A program made the position numbers and the translations under genes. 42,196 bases of DNA. It comes from SAR202 cluster bacterium (GTDB taxonomy: Bacteria; Chloroflexota; Dehalococcoidia; Lucifugimonadales; UBA1123). Positions 41,690 to 42,196 of this stretch are shown piece after piece (the first letter of the stretch is position 1; the number at the start of each line of letters is the position of its first letter). Below the pieces are notes generated by a model. It was not told where the DNA came from. It searched no databases and worked only from the letters and a program-made list of their open reading frames with translations. The DNA is taken from positions 1 to 42,196 of the forward strand of contig JASMDM010000021.1 in assembly GCA_030752795.1 (NCBI GenBank), in the 5' to 3' direction.

Positions 41690-42196
41690 ATGAAGCTGGA
41701 ATTGGGCTCTTTTGAAGTCACCGACATCGTCTTTTCCGACAAGACGAGCTTCTCGCATGGCACACTGACCGTCGATGTTGACAAGGTGCGAGATCTGGTC
41801 TTGGAAGACGCCAACTTCAGCGGCGTCAAACTTCATCTGGCACGGCCTGGCGAATCCGTCAGGCTGGTCAACGTGCTGGATGTCGTGGAGCCTCGATTCA
41901 AAGCATCGGGTCAGGGCCGCGTGTTTCCAGGACTCCTCGGACCGCCCTCGATGGTCGGTTCAGGCAGAACGCACCGCCTCTCCGGCGTAGCCGTGGTCGA
42001 AACGAGCCAAGCATTGCCGGGCGAACCTAGTTTCTGGCGCGACTCGATGCTGGACATGTCCGGCCCGGGAGCTCAGTACAACCAGTTCGCGGACGTGCTC
42101 AACATCGTGCTCGAACTCGAACCCAGGACCGAGTTCAGCGCGGAAGAGCGCGAACAGCTCGAGCTCACCAACCTCAACAGAGGCTCGGCCTGGGTT
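41690..42196 (+). CDS. Glycine/sarcosine/betaine reductase component B-like subunit (GrdE-type), partial
   Basis: First 169 codons of a gene that runs off the window. The sequence follows the GrdE/GrdG/GrdI family from its start: MKLELGSFEVTDIVFSDKTS, LHLARPGESVRLVNVLDVVE-P-R, GRVFPGLLGPPSMVGSGRTH, LSGVAVVETS and LDMSGPGAQYNQFADVLNIV. In the clostridial enzymes this subunit is a proprotein cleaved at an internal Cys to make a pyruvoyl group, and it works with the selenoprotein subunit GrdB on glycine, sarcosine or betaine. The cleavage Cys would lie beyond the window. Glycine reductase itself is an anaerobic system, so a homologue beside an otherwise aerobic-looking gene set probably does something related on another substrate (inference). 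Confidence 0.85.
   Translation, partial: MKLELGSFEVTDIVFSDKTSFSHGTLTVDVDKVRDLVLEDANFSGVKLHLARPGESVRLVNVLDVVEPRFKASGQGRVFPGLLGPPSMVGSGRTHRLSGVAVVETSQALPGEPSFWRDSMLDMSGPGAQYNQFADVLNIVLELEPRTEFSAEEREQLELTNLNRGSAWV

Overview
The window looks like chromosomal DNA from a GC-rich bacterium of the Chloroflexota, most plausibly a SAR202/Dehalococcoidia-like, mainly heterotrophic lineage. This is inferred from gene content only: CaiB/BaiF CoA-transferase, hydantoinase A/B pair, CO-dehydrogenase/xanthine-dehydrogenase-like enzymes, a membrane-fused spermidine-synthase-like protein, DUF3179, many short-leader lipoproteins with Pro/Ala/Ser-rich linkers, proton-translocating transhydrogenase, and a glycine-reductase component-B-like gene. 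No rRNA, tRNA, CRISPR array, transposase or phage gene was seen.

Layout. 0.2-4.7 kb (minus): an apparent operon of FlK-like thioesterase, CoA-transferase, PhoB-type regulator, PhoR-type kinase and UppP. 5.2-6.7 kb (minus): membrane-fused spermidine-synthase-like protein. 7.0-9.9 kb (plus): a DUF3179 lipoprotein with an in-frame UGA at its conserved Cys, followed by three small uncharacterised genes, two of them interrupted. 10.0-12.8 kb (minus): pntA1-pntA2-pntB. 13.0-14.3 kb: a broken MFS gene. 14.4-15.3 kb: AraC regulator. 15.7-17.2 kb: unknown 480-residue protein. 17.2-21.0 kb (minus): hyuB and hyuA. 21.1-22.4 kb: two damaged small genes. 22.4-28.8 kb (plus): adenosine deaminase, TolB-like lipoprotein, and molybdenum hydroxylase large subunit plus a fused FAD/2Fe-2S subunit, followed by a truncated FAD-subunit remnant. 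29.5-31.2 kb (minus): ThDP-dependent enzyme. 31.7-35.5 kb (plus): hemA and two radical-SAM genes resembling the siroheme-dependent heme branch (AhbC, AhbD). 36.1-41.0 kb (minus): small membrane-anchored protein, then a peptide-type ABC importer (two permeases and a large lipoprotein binding protein, no ATPase genes). 41.7 kb to the end: the 5' part of a GrdE-like gene that runs out of the window.

The most interesting signal is the DUF3179 gene. A UGA stands exactly where the family has the first Cys of a W-C-P-x-C motif, the reading frame continues for more than 200 codons with family-like sequence, and a 6-bp stem with a G-containing apical loop begins 13 nt after the UGA (apical loop 19 nt after it), as in bacterial SECIS elements. 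The same gene also has two apparent frameshifts and a damaged C-terminus, so a decaying or mis-sequenced gene is the main competing explanation. The GrdE-like gene at the other end of the window belongs to a family that works with selenoproteins, which makes selenium use by this organism worth testing.

A second theme is a concentration of apparent lesions (in-frame stops, single-base frameshifts, near-cognate AUN start codons behind good Shine-Dalgarno sites) in accessory genes at 7-10, 13-15 and 21-22 kb. The large metabolic genes look intact. This suggests gene decay rather than uniform sequencing error, but read-level data would be needed to decide.
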